Source of the DNA: Methylosarcina fibrata AML-C10
GTDB taxonomy: Bacteria > Pseudomonadota > Gammaproteobacteria > Methylococcales > Methylomonadaceae
Assembly (NCBI RefSeq): GCF_000372865.1
Contig: NZ_KB889965.1
Span: forward strand, 4,423,786-4,487,785
Length of the DNA stretch: 64,000 bases
Reading direction: 5' to 3'
Shown one piece after another: positions 8,341-17,129 of this stretch. Below the pieces are notes generated by a model. The model saw only the letters and a program-made list of their open reading frames with translations, was not told the origin of the DNA and did not search any database. Both the position numbers and the translations under genes were made by a program. Numbering within the stretch: the first letter of the stretch is position 1; the number at the start of each line of letters is the position of its first letter.

Positions 8341-8722
8341 TTTCTCCCTCTTTTTCAAAGAAAACCCGAGGCTTCGTCTTCTCTGAGGCCAGACCTCCTG
8401 TCCCCCCTGAATCGACCGGTTGAATGCGTCCTTCTCCTGCCGCGTGATGACGTTTGCGCCGGGTTGGGCGGTATCATCCCGGCAAACTTCCGCCATCTTG
8501 CCTGACTGCCGGCGTTTTCGCGATAATGCTCTTCCCGTAAAGGCATAAGTTTAAAGATTGGAACTCCCTGTAGACCGAACGTTTTTCTTGTCGCTGCTCG
8601 AAGCAGACTACCCGGTGGGCGCCGTCATCGAGACTCTGCTTGCCCGGTGCCGGCACGCGACGAGCAATGAACCGAATTGAAAAATAATCGTCTATTAAAG
8701 AATTTATATGTATTAATATTGA
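8341..8722. other. Intergenic region, no gene seen
   Basis: About 380 bases between rpoH and the SafE-family gene. Short frames exist but none has a ribosome site or family resemblance. The last 60 bases are AT-rich and probably hold the promoter of the next gene, though no convincing -35/-10 pair was found. Confidence 0.5.
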
Positions 8723-10093
8723 ATGACCAGAATCAAACAGTACCGGCTCTCCGTCTCCGGCATGCAATGCACTGACTGCGAGAACAACATTGAAACGGCC
8801 GTGGCCGGTCTGCCCGGAGTGGCGCGGGCAAAAGCCGATTTCGCGGCAGGCAGTCTTGTTCTGGATGTCAATACGGAAGTGACTTCGCTAAAAACGGTAT
8901 GCGCGGCCGTCAAGGCCACCGGTTACGACTGCATTCAGGCCGCCGCCTCCAAAAAAAGCGCAAGCTCTCTAAAACGCACCGTTCTGATATTGACGGCCCT
9001 GGCCGGCATTATCCTGTTATTGCAGTTAAACCGGTGGATTCGGCTCGATGTTTCCTTCACCGACTTGAATGAACAGGCCGGCTTCGGCGTCATTTTTCTG
9101 ATCGGCGTTCTTTCCAGTTTTCATTGCATCGGCATGTGCGGCGGCTTTGTGCTGAGCTATGCCGCAGACGGCGCCCGGACAGGCGGGCCTTCTTATTCAA
9201 GCCATCTTGCCTACGGCTTCGGCAAAACCGTTTCTTACGCGGCCTTCGGCGCTCTGTTCGGTTTTCTCGGCGGTGCGGTCAATATTACCACCGACATGCA
9301 AAGCGTTGCGATGGCGCTGGCGGGGGTATTTTTAATCGTCTATGGATTGAGTTTGCTCGACACGTTTTCGGGCCTGAGGCGTTTTCACATCCGATTGCCC
9401 AGGTTTTTGATTTACCGTCTCAATGAAAAACGCAGAAAGACCTCCAATCCTCTGATGATCGGCTTGTTGAACGGTCTTATGATCGCCTGCGGACCCTTGC
9501 AGGCCATGTACATCATGGCGGCCGGAATAGGCAGTCCGGCCTACGGAGCGGCATTGTTGGCGGTTTTTGCCTTGGGCACCTTGCCGATCATGTTCGCCTT
9601 CGGTTTGCTGTCTTCTCTGATGACCGCAAACGCCACCCGGAGTCTGCTAAAAATATCCGGGATGGTGATCATGCTGATGGGGAGCGTCATGCTGAACAGA
9701 AGCCTGTTGCTTTCCGGCACGGGCTACGACGCGAATTCCCTGCTGGCAAAAATTTCGGAGAAATCGGCGGTATTGATAAGCGCAATCGGCGGAAATGCAC
9801 TTGAAAGCCCGTTTCATCTTCAGGAAGGGTATCAGGTCATCTATACCGAAGTGGAAAGTTACCGGTATGTTCCGGACCGTTATACGTTGAAAAGAAATAT
9901 TCCCGTCAAATGGATACTCAACGTCAAGGAGTTGTCTCTCTGCAATCAACAGATTGTCGTTCCCGATTTGAAGAGAACGATCGATTTGAAACCGGGTTTG
10001 CAAATCGTGGAGTTCCTGCCCAGGGAAAACGGCACCATCGGCTGGAGCTGTGCGATGGGAATGATTTCCGGAAGCTTTATTGTGAAGGATTAA
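8723..10093 (+). CDS. Membrane protein with HMA domain, SafE/TauE-type core and cupredoxin-like tail
   Basis: 456 residues in three parts. Residues 1-75 form a heavy-metal-associated domain with the metal site GMQCTDCENN. After a single helix (VLILTALAGIILLLQL) comes a six-helix core beginning FGVIFLIGVLSSFHCIGMCGGFVLSYA, the pattern of the SafE/UreH-like branch of the TauE family. The last 90 residues include CNQQIVVPDL and GWSCAMGM, which look like a cupredoxin-type copper site (Cys and Met ligands). The arrangement suggests copper transfer or export in support of oxidase or copper-enzyme assembly; this is inference. A small hairpin and T-run follow. Confidence 0.8.
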   Translation: MTRIKQYRLSVSGMQCTDCENNIETAVAGLPGVARAKADFAAGSLVLDVNTEVTSLKTVCAAVKATGYDCIQAAASKKSASSLKRTVLILTALAGIILLLQLNRWIRLDVSFTDLNEQAGFGVIFLIGVLSSFHCIGMCGGFVLSYAADGARTGGPSYSSHLAYGFGKTVSYAAFGALFGFLGGAVNITTDMQSVAMALAGVFLIVYGLSLLDTFSGLRRFHIRLPRFLIYRLNEKRRKTSNPLMIGLLNGLMIACGPLQAMYIMAAGIGSPAYGAALLAVFALGTLPIMFAFGLLSSLMTANATRSLLKISGMVIMLMGSVMLNRSLLLSGTGYDANSLLAKISEKSAVLISAIGGNALESPFHLQEGYQVIYTEVESYRYVPDRYTLKRNIPVKWILNVKELSLCNQQIVVPDLKRTIDLKPGLQIVEFLPRENGTIGWSCAMGMISGSFIVKD

Positions 10094-10162
10094 GCTCCGG
10101 CTTGCGTTCCCATCCGGAAGGGACGGCCAGTGGCGCTCGGAATCAATCGTCTTGAAAACCGG

Positions 10163-10187
10163 CCTCCGGGCGGAGGAGATTTTTTTA
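10163..10187 (+). terminator. Intrinsic terminator after the SafE-family gene
   Basis: GC-rich stem CCTCC / GGAGG with a four-base loop, followed three bases later by seven T. It lies 70 bases after the stop codon. Confidence 0.65.
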
Positions 10188-10206
10188 TCGGTATTCAGGC
10201 TTATTA

Positions 10207-10240
10207 CTGGCTGGAGCGCTTTCCCGAAGACTCCAGCCAG
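10207..10240. repeat. 10-bp perfect inverted repeat between convergent genes
   Basis: CTGGCTGGAG and CTCCAGCCAG separated by 14 bases. It sits just downstream of the minus-strand gene ending at 10252 and may terminate or stabilise that transcript, although no T-run is seen directly after it on the minus strand. Confidence 0.5.
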
Positions 10241-10251
10241 TGGCAATTGCG

Positions 10252-10611
10252 TTATATTTTTTTCTTGATGATGACCTTGTCGTCAATGATCAATTCGGAG
10301 ATGCCGCCCAACGTGCCGTAGACGGTACAGGAGGCTTTTTTGAAGCCTTTTTCGCCGACCCATTTCAGCGTGATGTAGGTTTCCTTGTCGCTTACCGTTT
10401 CCGAAGGGAAATACACTTCTTCGCCAGTTTGTTTCAGGATGGCTTCAGGGCATTTCTGATTGGCCATGGACTGGATCGTTACGTAATTTCTGATCATCGA
10501 AGCGGCTTCTTTTTGTTCGGGCGATTCTTCCTGTTTGCTCAGGCCGACCACTATAAAGCCGATAGCAAAGGCGCCCAGAACCGCCCACAACATTTTGCTA
10601 GTTTCAGACAT
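10252..10611 (-). CDS. Small membrane-anchored hypothetical protein
   Basis: 119 residues with an N-terminal helix (MLWAVLGAFAIGFIVVGL) and a soluble domain of about 90 residues that contains two cysteines (NQKCPEA and KASCTVYG) and a mostly beta-like, lysine-rich tail ending DDKVIIKKKI. The start has an excellent ribosome site (GAGGAGAG, four bases before ATG). I do not recognise the family. The two cysteines could form a disulfide if the domain is periplasmic, as the topology suggests. It stands alone, convergent with the SafE-family gene. Confidence 0.7.
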   Translation of the reverse strand: MSETSKMLWAVLGAFAIGFIVVGLSKQEESPEQKEAASMIRNYVTIQSMANQKCPEAILKQTGEEVYFPSETVSDKETYITLKWVGEKGFKKASCTVYGTLGGISELIIDDKVIIKKKI

Positions 10612-10771
10612 TATCTCTCCTCGTATTGATTGTAATTGGAATCGATGCTACCGGCACGGCGGTAAACTCCCTTACAGATTCTATGCGAATTGCCGGCTAA
10701 CGGCAATGGAAGATGTTAAAGCCCGTGTTCGGGAGACGGCAACGAAAAGGAATCAACGGTCGTTGCCGGCG

Positions 10772-11308
10772 TTAAAACTCAATGCCTTGCTCGGCCTTGA
10801 TTCCTTGTTCGTAGGCGTGTTTGCGCTGAGTCATTTCGGTGACCGTGTCGGCGATCTCGATGACCTCGGCGGGAGCGTTGCGTCCGGTCAGGATCAGGTG
10901 CAGCCAGGCGGGCTTGTGGTTTTTTATGAAATCGGCGATTTCCCGGCCGGAGATCCACTGATAGCCGCAGCAATAATTGATCTCGTCGAGAACGACCACG
11001 TCGTAGGCTTCGGAAAGAATTTTTTGCTTGCTGAATTCCCAGATTTCCCGGCTGGTTTTAACGTCCTGTTCGGGATTTTTCGTGTCCCAGGTAAAGCCGT
11101 CGCCCAGGGCATGCCATTCGATATTGTCGAAATGCTGCGCGGCTTTTTGTTCCCCTGTCTGCCATTGTCCTTTGATGAATTGAATGACGCAGACTTTCAT
11201 GCCCCAGCCGGCCGCGCGAAAAACCATGCCGAACGCGCTGGAAGACTTGCCTTTGCCTTCGCCGGTATTGACTACCACCAATCCTCTTCGTCTGTTTCTT
11301 GTTTTCAC
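10772..11308 (-). CDS. cobO: Cob(I)yrinic acid a,c-diamide adenosyltransferase
   Basis: Corrinoid adenosyltransferase of the CobA/CobO/BtuR type, which makes adenosylcobalamin from reduced corrinoid and ATP. The modified P-loop is VVNTGEGKGKSSSAFG; other family blocks are VCVIQFIKG, VVVLDEINY and LHLILTGRNAP. Length (178 residues) is typical. It starts at a GTG with AAGGAA upstream. No other cobalamin gene is adjacent, so it may act in salvage or with a pathway encoded elsewhere. Confidence 0.95.
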   Translation of the reverse strand: MKTRNRRRGLVVVNTGEGKGKSSSAFGMVFRAAGWGMKVCVIQFIKGQWQTGEQKAAQHFDNIEWHALGDGFTWDTKNPEQDVKTSREIWEFSKQKILSEAYDVVVLDEINYCCGYQWISGREIADFIKNHKPAWLHLILTGRNAPAEVIEIADTVTEMTQRKHAYEQGIKAEQGIEF

Positions 11309-11406
11309 GGTTTTCCTTGGAAATGAGCCCCGGCTGGTTATAAAGAAAAGATGTCGCGGCAGCGGAGCGGAAGAATATTATAACAGCAACCGAGGCTCGC
11401 TCCGGT

Positions 11407-12309
11407 CTAATCGGCCCCTTCGTTGAGCAGGGCGGCGTGTTCTTCTTTTGACGGCAGTCCGGGACGCGCGCCCATCTTTGTGCAGCACAGCGCGCCTGCG
11501 GCGCTGGCGTAGCGCAGGGTAGCGATCCAGTCTCGGCCCGTTGCGACGGCCGCGGCAAACGCGCCGTGAAAGGCATCGCCCGCGCCGGTCGAATCGATGC
11601 TGGTTACGGCAAATGCGGGCAGGGCGCCTGTCTTGCCGTCTTTTTTCCAGACCAGGCCCCTTTCGCTTAACGTGACGACTACGGCCGGGGCCGCTTCAGA
11701 CAGGCGATGCAAGGCCTGATCGAGCGTTTCCGCTACCTGAAGAGCGAATTTTTCCGAACAGACCAGGTAGTCGACCAGTCCCATAAGCGCTTCGGTCCCT
11801 TCATGCAGAGAACCGGCATCCAGCACGGTCGGTATATGTCGAGTTCGAAGCTCGCGGCAGTAAGCCACCGATATCCGGGGCTCGTGGCCATCCAGCAGGA
11901 CCGCCCCGGGAGCGATCCCGGAAAAGTTCAGGGCATTCGCCGCCAGGGGCCGGGTTTCGCTTTTATAGTTGATCAGGGCTCTTTTGCCGTCCGGCTTGAC
12001 CAATACCGCGGACAGCGGAGTGGGCGCTTCGCCCCGGACGATGAAGCGGGTGTCGACTCCCTGTTCGATCAGTTCCTGCCGATGCCGTTCTCCGTAAAGA
12101 TCATGACCCAAATAACCGGCGAAAGCGGCCTTGAAACCCAGTTTGGCGACAGTGACCGCGGCATTGGCGGCAGGTCCGCCGCCGCAGCCCAGAAAGCCTT
12201 GAGCGAAAATCTTTTCATCTTCGGCCGGATGATGCGGCACCGAAAAGACGAGGTCGTAGGACGCATGGCCTATGCAAAGGACATCGATATCGTTAGAGAA
12301 AACAGTCAT
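11407..12309 (-). CDS. PfkB-family sugar kinase (ketohexokinase-like)
   Basis: Ribokinase/PfkB fold kinase of 300 residues. The N-terminal signature is FLGCGGGPAANAAVTVAKLG and the C-terminal catalytic motif DSTGAGDAFHGAFAAAV carries the base Asp and anion hole. DAGSLHEGTEALMGLVDYLV resembles the ketohexokinase/sulfofructose kinase branch. Substrate is unknown; a keto-sugar or sugar phosphate is likely given the nearby dihydroxyacetone kinase and RuMP genes. It is transcribed away from dhaL. Confidence 0.87.
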   Translation of the reverse strand: MTVFSNDIDVLCIGHASYDLVFSVPHHPAEDEKIFAQGFLGCGGGPAANAAVTVAKLGFKAAFAGYLGHDLYGERHRQELIEQGVDTRFIVRGEAPTPLSAVLVKPDGKRALINYKSETRPLAANALNFSGIAPGAVLLDGHEPRISVAYCRELRTRHIPTVLDAGSLHEGTEALMGLVDYLVCSEKFALQVAETLDQALHRLSEAAPAVVVTLSERGLVWKKDGKTGALPAFAVTSIDSTGAGDAFHGAFAAAVATGRDWIATLRYASAAGALCCTKMGARPGLPSKEEHAALLNEGAD

Positions 12310-12559
12310 GGCATCGGGAGAGGTTAGCGGTAAAATTCGGTCAAATTATAACGGCCGGCAACATCCGTCGAACCGTTCCGCTGCCTGGCCCGGCCGGAAT
12401 TAACTCGGGGAAATCGCCCGGTTTTAGATTATCACTCGTCAGGCGCGGCTGGCAAGCGAACGGCGGGAGAAGCGCCGCCCATAGGGCAACGGGTGCTGGA
12501 CAGCAGAAAGGCAGCGAGTTATTCTTGAACTCCGCATCATCGTTAGGAGGACATTCACC

Positions 12560-13207
12560 ATGCAGATCGAGCCTGTTTTATTGCCGGATTTCATCCGGGC
12601 CATCAACGAAACGATAGACAAAAATGCCGACGAAGTAACCGCACTCGATCAGGAGATCGGAGACGGCGATCACGTGTTCAACTTGAAGCGCGGCCTGCAT
12701 GCCCTGAGCGAGCAAAGTACGGAGCTCGCCGGCCTCGATTGGGCGGCCGCCTTGCAGAAGATCGGCATGATCCTGATGTCGACGATCGGAGGCGCGTCAG
12801 GCTCGTTGTACGGCACGCTGTTCGTCACGATGAGCAAAACGGCCAAGGGGAAGCCGATGGCTTTGAAAACCTTTGCCGATGCTTTCTCTCAGGGCGTGGA
12901 ATCGGTCAAATCAAGAGGCCGGGCCGGCGCCGGAGAGAAAACCATGCTGGACGTGCTGATTCCCGTCGCTGAAAAATTGCAGGCTTCGGCGGAGGCGGAC
13001 GTTCCGCTGCCGGACTTGCTGGAAAGCCTGGCGCAGACCGCCGTTCAGGGAATGGAGTCGACCCGGGACATGGTGGCGACCAAAGGGCGCGCGTCTTTCC
13101 TCGGAGAAAGAACCAAAGGCCATATCGACGCCGGGGCCAGAACCGCGCAATTGATGATTTGTTCGATTATAGATGTGCTGTCCCAGCGGTCAGCATCCCC
13201 ATCTTAA
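12560..13207 (+). CDS. dhaL: Dihydroxyacetone kinase subunit DhaL
   Basis: Nucleotide-binding subunit of dihydroxyacetone kinase, 215 residues. The metal-binding aspartates appear in ALDQEIGDGDHVFNL, and the family glycine loop in STIGGASGSLYGT. The ribosome site TTAGGAGG lies eight bases before the ATG. In bacterial PTS-type systems DhaL-ADP is rephosphorylated by DhaM; no DhaM is in this window. Its 3' end overlaps the end of the oppositely oriented dhaK by 18 bases, an unusual arrangement because the two normally form an operon. Confidence 0.93.
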   Translation: MQIEPVLLPDFIRAINETIDKNADEVTALDQEIGDGDHVFNLKRGLHALSEQSTELAGLDWAAALQKIGMILMSTIGGASGSLYGTLFVTMSKTAKGKPMALKTFADAFSQGVESVKSRGRAGAGEKTMLDVLIPVAEKLQASAEADVPLPDLLESLAQTAVQGMESTRDMVATKGRASFLGERTKGHIDAGARTAQLMICSIIDVLSQRSASPS

Positions 13208-14179
13208 AGCCGCCGTATGGACCGGCGCATCCCAGAGCCGGATCAGTTCTTCGTCCATCAGGCTGAGGGTAAGCGAACAGCCCGCCATGTCCAGCGAGGT
13301 AGTGTAGTTTCCGACCAGGGAACGGGCGATGTTGATGCCTTTTTTCTCCCAGAATTGATGCGCCAGACCGTAGATCAGATGAAGTTCGAGCAACGGCGTG
13401 GCACCGGACCCATTGATATGCAGCAAGGCGGCTTGTCCGGATTTGGGTTGCAGTTCTTCGTCGATGGCGGAGGCCAGTCTGTCGACGATTTCGGTAGCGG
13501 AAAGCAGGTTCATCGTTTCGCGTCCGCGCTCTCCGTGAATGCCGACGCCCATTTCCATTTCGTCGTCCTTCAATTCGAAGGTCGGTTTGCCCAGGGCCGG
13601 CACCGTGCAACTGCTCAAGGCGACGCCCATCGAGGCGGTGCTTTGCGCGATCCGCTCGCCCAAGGCCTTGCAGGCCGCCAGATCCTTCCCGGACTCGGCC
13701 GCGGCGCCGACGATTTTTTCCACGATCAAGGTGCCGGCCACGCCGCGGCGTCCGATGCTGTGCGTTTTGGGCAAAGCGACGTCGTCGCTGACCAGGACGG
13801 TTTCATGCGGACACTCCAGCATTTCCGCGGCGATTTCGAAGTTCATCACGTCGCCGGCGTAATTTTTGACGATAAACAGGACGCCGCCGCCGTTTTCGAC
13901 TTCCTGTGCCGCAGCCAGCATCTGATCGGGCGTGGGCGAGGTAAAGATCTGGCCGGGGCAGGCCGCATCCAGCATGCCCATCCCGACAAATCCGGTATGC
14001 AGGGGCTCGTGTCCCGAACCGCCGCCGGAAATCAGCGCGACTTTACCGGATCGGGCAGGATTCAACCGGCTGACGAAATGGGGTTGCCGGTTCAATTTGA
14101 CGATATCGGCATGGGCCTTGGCGAAGCCGGCGAGACTGTCGTCCAGCAGCGTGTCGATGGTATTGATGAATTTTTTCAT
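13190..14179 (-). CDS. dhaK: Dihydroxyacetone kinase subunit DhaK
   Basis: Substrate-binding subunit, about 329 residues from the preferred ATG at 14179 (KKFINTIDTLLDDSLAGF is the usual beginning). The glycine-rich motif SGGGSGHEPLHTGFVG and the active-site histidine in EMGVGIHGERGRE, which forms a hemiaminal with dihydroxyacetone, are intact. NYAGDVMNFE is also diagnostic. With DhaL it would feed dihydroxyacetone into triose phosphate metabolism, which is compatible with the RuMP cycle. The frame extends 24 residues further upstream, but these are unlike the family. Confidence 0.94.
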   Translation of the reverse strand: MKKFINTIDTLLDDSLAGFAKAHADIVKLNRQPHFVSRLNPARSGKVALISGGGSGHEPLHTGFVGMGMLDAACPGQIFTSPTPDQMLAAAQEVENGGGVLFIVKNYAGDVMNFEIAAEMLECPHETVLVSDDVALPKTHSIGRRGVAGTLIVEKIVGAAAESGKDLAACKALGERIAQSTASMGVALSSCTVPALGKPTFELKDDEMEMGVGIHGERGRETMNLLSATEIVDRLASAIDEELQPKSGQAALLHINGSGATPLLELHLIYGLAHQFWEKKGINIARSLVGNYTTSLDMAGCSLTLSLMDEELIRLWDAPVHTAALRWGC

Positions 14180-14296
14180 GGCCACAGTTCCTGATAAACG
14201 GAGGAGGGTTCGATAACCCGCACTATATGACGGAACGATCCTTTGTTTCAACCTCCATAGTCAATATAGATATTGGTTCGGCTAAGGTGGCCGCTG

Positions 14297-15118
14297 TCAG
14301 CGCCGCAATGCTTCGGTAATGGCACGAATGTCCGGCATGATCCAGGTCGGTTGGTAATCGGCTTTTTGCGCGTCTTCCAGCGTGGAAATTCCCGACAGCA
14401 CCATGAGACTGCGTATGCCGGCGTGCACGGCTCCCAGAATGTCGGTCTCCAGCCGGTCGCCGATCGCCACTGTTTCGTCCGGGCTGGAGCCCAATAGATT
14501 CATGGCCTGCCGGTACATGATCGGTTCGGGTTTGCCGATGACCGTGGGCGACACTCCGCTCGCCGTTTCCAGCGCGGCCAGGATGGCGCCGTTACCGAGA
14601 ACCACGCCGCGTTCGGTCGGCAATGTCGTATCGCCGTTGGTGCCGATAAATCTGGCGCCGGCCCGCAGGTTTAACGTGGCCGTCGCCAGTTTGTCCCAGG
14701 TTAACGTCTTGTCCTTGCCGCAGACGACCACATCGGCGCCACGTGAGGTCTTGCCGTCGCCGACTTCATACAATCCGGTCAGGATAAAGCCGTGTTCGAG
14801 CAATGGCTGCGTCAAGCCGGCCTCGCCGACGACAAACACTCGAGTTTTGGCCGGTTCGGTGTGTTCGGCCAGATACCGCGCCGTAGCCATCGCCGAAGTC
14901 AGGATTTCATCCCGGTCCACCGTTACGCCCATGCCGGCGAGTTTTAATACGTACTGCTCTTGAGTCAGGCTGGCGTTATTGGTTGCGAGCAAGAAACGGA
15001 TCCCGGCATTCCGCAATGTCTGAAAGAAATCGGCCAGGCCGGGCAACGGGCGATCTCCATGCCATAAAACCCCATCCATATCGATGATGAGGGCACGAAT
15101 ATTAGTAAAAGCTTCCAT
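14297..15118 (-). CDS. HAD-IIA family phosphatase (NagD/phosphoglycolate-phosphatase-like)
   Basis: 273 residues of the HAD subfamily IIA. Motif I is IIDMDGVLWHGD with the nucleophilic Asp and acid/base Asp, motif II LLATNNAS, the lysine region VIGKPEP and motif III AIGDRLETDILGA. The cap region between motifs II and III is of the IIA type. Substrate cannot be told from sequence: NagD-like nucleotidases, phosphoglycolate and sugar phosphatases share this form. Position just upstream of the RuMP block is suggestive only. Confidence 0.9.
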   Translation of the reverse strand: MEAFTNIRALIIDMDGVLWHGDRPLPGLADFFQTLRNAGIRFLLATNNASLTQEQYVLKLAGMGVTVDRDEILTSAMATARYLAEHTEPAKTRVFVVGEAGLTQPLLEHGFILTGLYEVGDGKTSRGADVVVCGKDKTLTWDKLATATLNLRAGARFIGTNGDTTLPTERGVVLGNGAILAALETASGVSPTVIGKPEPIMYRQAMNLLGSSPDETVAIGDRLETDILGAVHAGIRSLMVLSGISTLEDAQKADYQPTWIMPDIRAITEALRR

Positions 15119-15829
15119 AGGGCTCTATTAGAAAAAGATTTAAAAGGATGACGTTGAGGGAAAGGGTTGGTTAAGCCGAAATGATTCTCCCGTGCTTGTT
15201 TGCGAATTCGAAAGTTCGATATTCGTTGAAATATCTGTTTATCGCAAGATCCTTTCGGCTAGATTGTGTTATCGAATGGGTCGGGCAGAATGCCGCTTAC
15301 TATTATATATTATCGAAGCGGACTTGGCCGGCTTCGGAATGGCGCCGCGGCTTCAAACGCAAGGTTGTCCCTGATTGACGAAGCCGTTTTGATGAGAAAG
15401 CGGACAGATAAAAAACAATCTCAGCGTTATTTTTCGGATTTTTCCGGAATTACAATCAAGAGGAGAGAATTGGTAACCGTTCTGTGCCGTTCATAAAAGG
15501 CCGGTTTTGTGCTACCCTTCGGATGTCCGTCATAAGCGAAAACGGAGGGATTTTTTTACCATGGATCGAGTAAACAACATCCGCAAGCGAATTTCCAAAA
15601 CCTGCATTTACGCCCGATATGGACGGATTCATCCTTTCCAGTAGCTCCAAATAATCAAATAACTCATTGATAAATATTATTTATGGGGATGGTTCAAAAT
15701 CCTTGCGCTCAGGCCGTCTTACGCCCGATAATCATCGGACATTGACATTTTTCCCCTTTCTCTTTACAGTTACATCCGCTTAAAAGAGGTATTAACTCAT
15801 TCCTATAACAACTCATTGGAGCTTACATC
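15119..15829. other. Long intergenic region upstream of hps; control region
   Basis: About 710 bases between divergent genes. Overlapping short frames in 15181-15496 have no ribosome sites or family resemblance and are not called. The right half is AT-rich and holds the hps promoter. TGGGGATGGTTC at 15684-15695 recurs upstream of transaldolase (21465-21476). Confidence 0.6.
15742..15770 (+). promoter_or_regulatory. Probable sigma-70 promoter of hps
   Basis: Consensus -35 TTGACA at 15742-15747, exactly 17 bases, then TACAGT at 15765-15770. It is preceded by AT-rich sequence (15650-15690) that could act as an UP element, and lies 60 bases before the hps start codon. Such a strong site fits a highly expressed carbon-assimilation gene. 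Confidence 0.75.
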
Positions 15830-16471
15830 ATGGCAAGACCATTAATACAAATGGCGTTAGATTCATTAGATTTCAATCAAACCATTGCGCTGGCTGAAAA
15901 AGTGGCACCCAGCGTTGATATCTTTGAAATCGGAACACCTTGTATCAAACACAACGGCATCAATCTGGTTAAAGAATTGAGAGCAAGATTCCCGGACAAA
16001 TTGTTGCTCGTCGACCTCAAAACAATGGACGCCGGCGAATACGAAGCAACTCCATTCTATGCGGCAGGTGCGGATATCTGCACTGTGTTGGGCGTATCCG
16101 GTCTTGCAACTTGCAAAGGCGTTATCAAAGCGGCCAACGCGCACGGAGCAGAAGCTCAAATCGACCTGATCAACGTTGAAGACAAAATCGCATGCGCACG
16201 TGCTTGCGCGGAAGCAGGCGCTCACATCATGGGCGTACATACCGGTCTTGATGCACAAGCTGCCGGCCATACGCCATTCGGCGATTTGAACGATATCGCA
16301 AGATTGGGTCTGAACGTCAGAATTTCCGTTGCCGGCGGTATCAAACAATCCACGGTACAAGACGTCGTCAGAGCCGGTGCGAACATTATCGTGGTAGGCG
16401 CTGCAATCTACGGTGCTCCATCTCCTTCCGATGCGGCCCGTGAAATCCGCGAATTAGTCGACGCTGTATAA
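15830..16471 (+). CDS. hxlA: 3-hexulose-6-phosphate synthase
   Basis: Key enzyme of the RuMP pathway: condenses formaldehyde with ribulose 5-phosphate. 213 residues, orotidine-decarboxylase-like TIM barrel. Typical segments are IQMALDSLDF, DIFEIGTPCIKHNG, LLLVDLKTMDAGEYEA (catalytic D-x-K-x-x-D) and VRISVAGGIKQSTV, VVGAAIYGAPSP. The ribosome site GGAG precedes the ATG. It is followed after two bases by hxlB. Codon use is noticeably more biased and less GC-rich than in flanking genes, as expected for one of the most abundant proteins of a type I methanotroph. Confidence 0.98.
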   Translation: MARPLIQMALDSLDFNQTIALAEKVAPSVDIFEIGTPCIKHNGINLVKELRARFPDKLLLVDLKTMDAGEYEATPFYAAGADICTVLGVSGLATCKGVIKAANAHGAEAQIDLINVEDKIACARACAEAGAHIMGVHTGLDAQAAGHTPFGDLNDIARLGLNVRISVAGGIKQSTVQDVVRAGANIIVVGAAIYGAPSPSDAAREIRELVDAV

Positions 16472-16473
16472 AT

Positions 16474-17007
16474 ATGCATCAGCAGCTTATCATTGAAAAG
16501 ATTTCAAGCATTCTTGGGGCTACCGATCCTGGCTATGATCAAAAACTGACCCAAATGCTCGATAAAGCGAAGCGTATTTTTGTTTCGGGAGCAGGAAGAT
16601 CAAAGTTGGTTGGCAATTTCTTTGCCATGAGACTGGTGCATGCGGGATACGATGTCAGTGTGGTCGGCGAAATAGTTACGCCGAGCATTAAAAACGGCGA
16701 TTTGCTTATTATTATTTCAGGCTCCGGCGAGACTGAACAATTGATAGCATTTACCAAGAGCGCCAAAAAAGTAGGCGCGGACATTGTATTGATCTCTTCA
16801 AAAAGCAGCTCGACCATCGGTGATATGGCGGACGCGGTTTTCCAGATCGGCAAGGCCGAACAATACGGAAAAGTAGTCGGTATGCCAATGGGAACGGTTT
16901 TCGAGCTTTCCACATTATTCTTTTTAGAAGCGACGATCTCACACGTGATACACGAAAAAGGGATTCCTGAAGAAGAAATGAGATCACGGCACGCTAACTT
17001 AGAGTAA
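16474..17007 (+). CDS. hxlB: 6-phospho-3-hexuloisomerase
   Basis: SIS-domain isomerase of 177 residues that turns hexulose 6-phosphate into fructose 6-phosphate, the second RuMP step. The sugar-binding motifs FVSGAGRSKLVGNFFAMRL and LLIIISGSGETEQL are typical, as are IGDMADAVFQIG and the C-terminal EEEMRSRHANLE, which carries the His-Ala-Asn-Leu-Glu ending common in this family. It starts two bases after hxlA, so the two are co-transcribed and probably coupled. A hairpin follows the stop. Confidence 0.97.
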   Translation: MHQQLIIEKISSILGATDPGYDQKLTQMLDKAKRIFVSGAGRSKLVGNFFAMRLVHAGYDVSVVGEIVTPSIKNGDLLIIISGSGETEQLIAFTKSAKKVGADIVLISSKSSSTIGDMADAVFQIGKAEQYGKVVGMPMGTVFELSTLFFLEATISHVIHEKGIPEEEMRSRHANLE

Positions 17008-17016
17008 TGCCATCAT

Positions 17017-17042
17017 GAACGAGTGGCCATGACCACTCGTTC
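17017..17042 (+). terminator. 10-bp hairpin between hxlB and transketolase
   Basis: Perfect stem GAACGAGTGG / CCACTCGTTC with a six-base loop, ten bases after the hxlB stop and followed by TTACTAATT. The T-run is poor, so it could be a leaky terminator or a 3'-end stabiliser that sets hxlA-hxlB above transketolase. Confidence 0.6.
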
Positions 17043-17129
17043 TTACTAATTCACAGTTAAGCATCGGAACAAGCGGTTTGATGCTTAGGCAGATACACCT
17101 CAACATCACAGAATACAAAGGAGAAGAAC

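Noticed and set aside
13217-14194. Plus-strand frame of 325 codons opposite dhaK
   Set aside because: Shadow of dhaK, which carries all family motifs on the other strand.
15181-15496. Overlapping small frames upstream of hps
   Set aside because: Three frames read the same DNA with no ribosome site, no domain and irregular composition.
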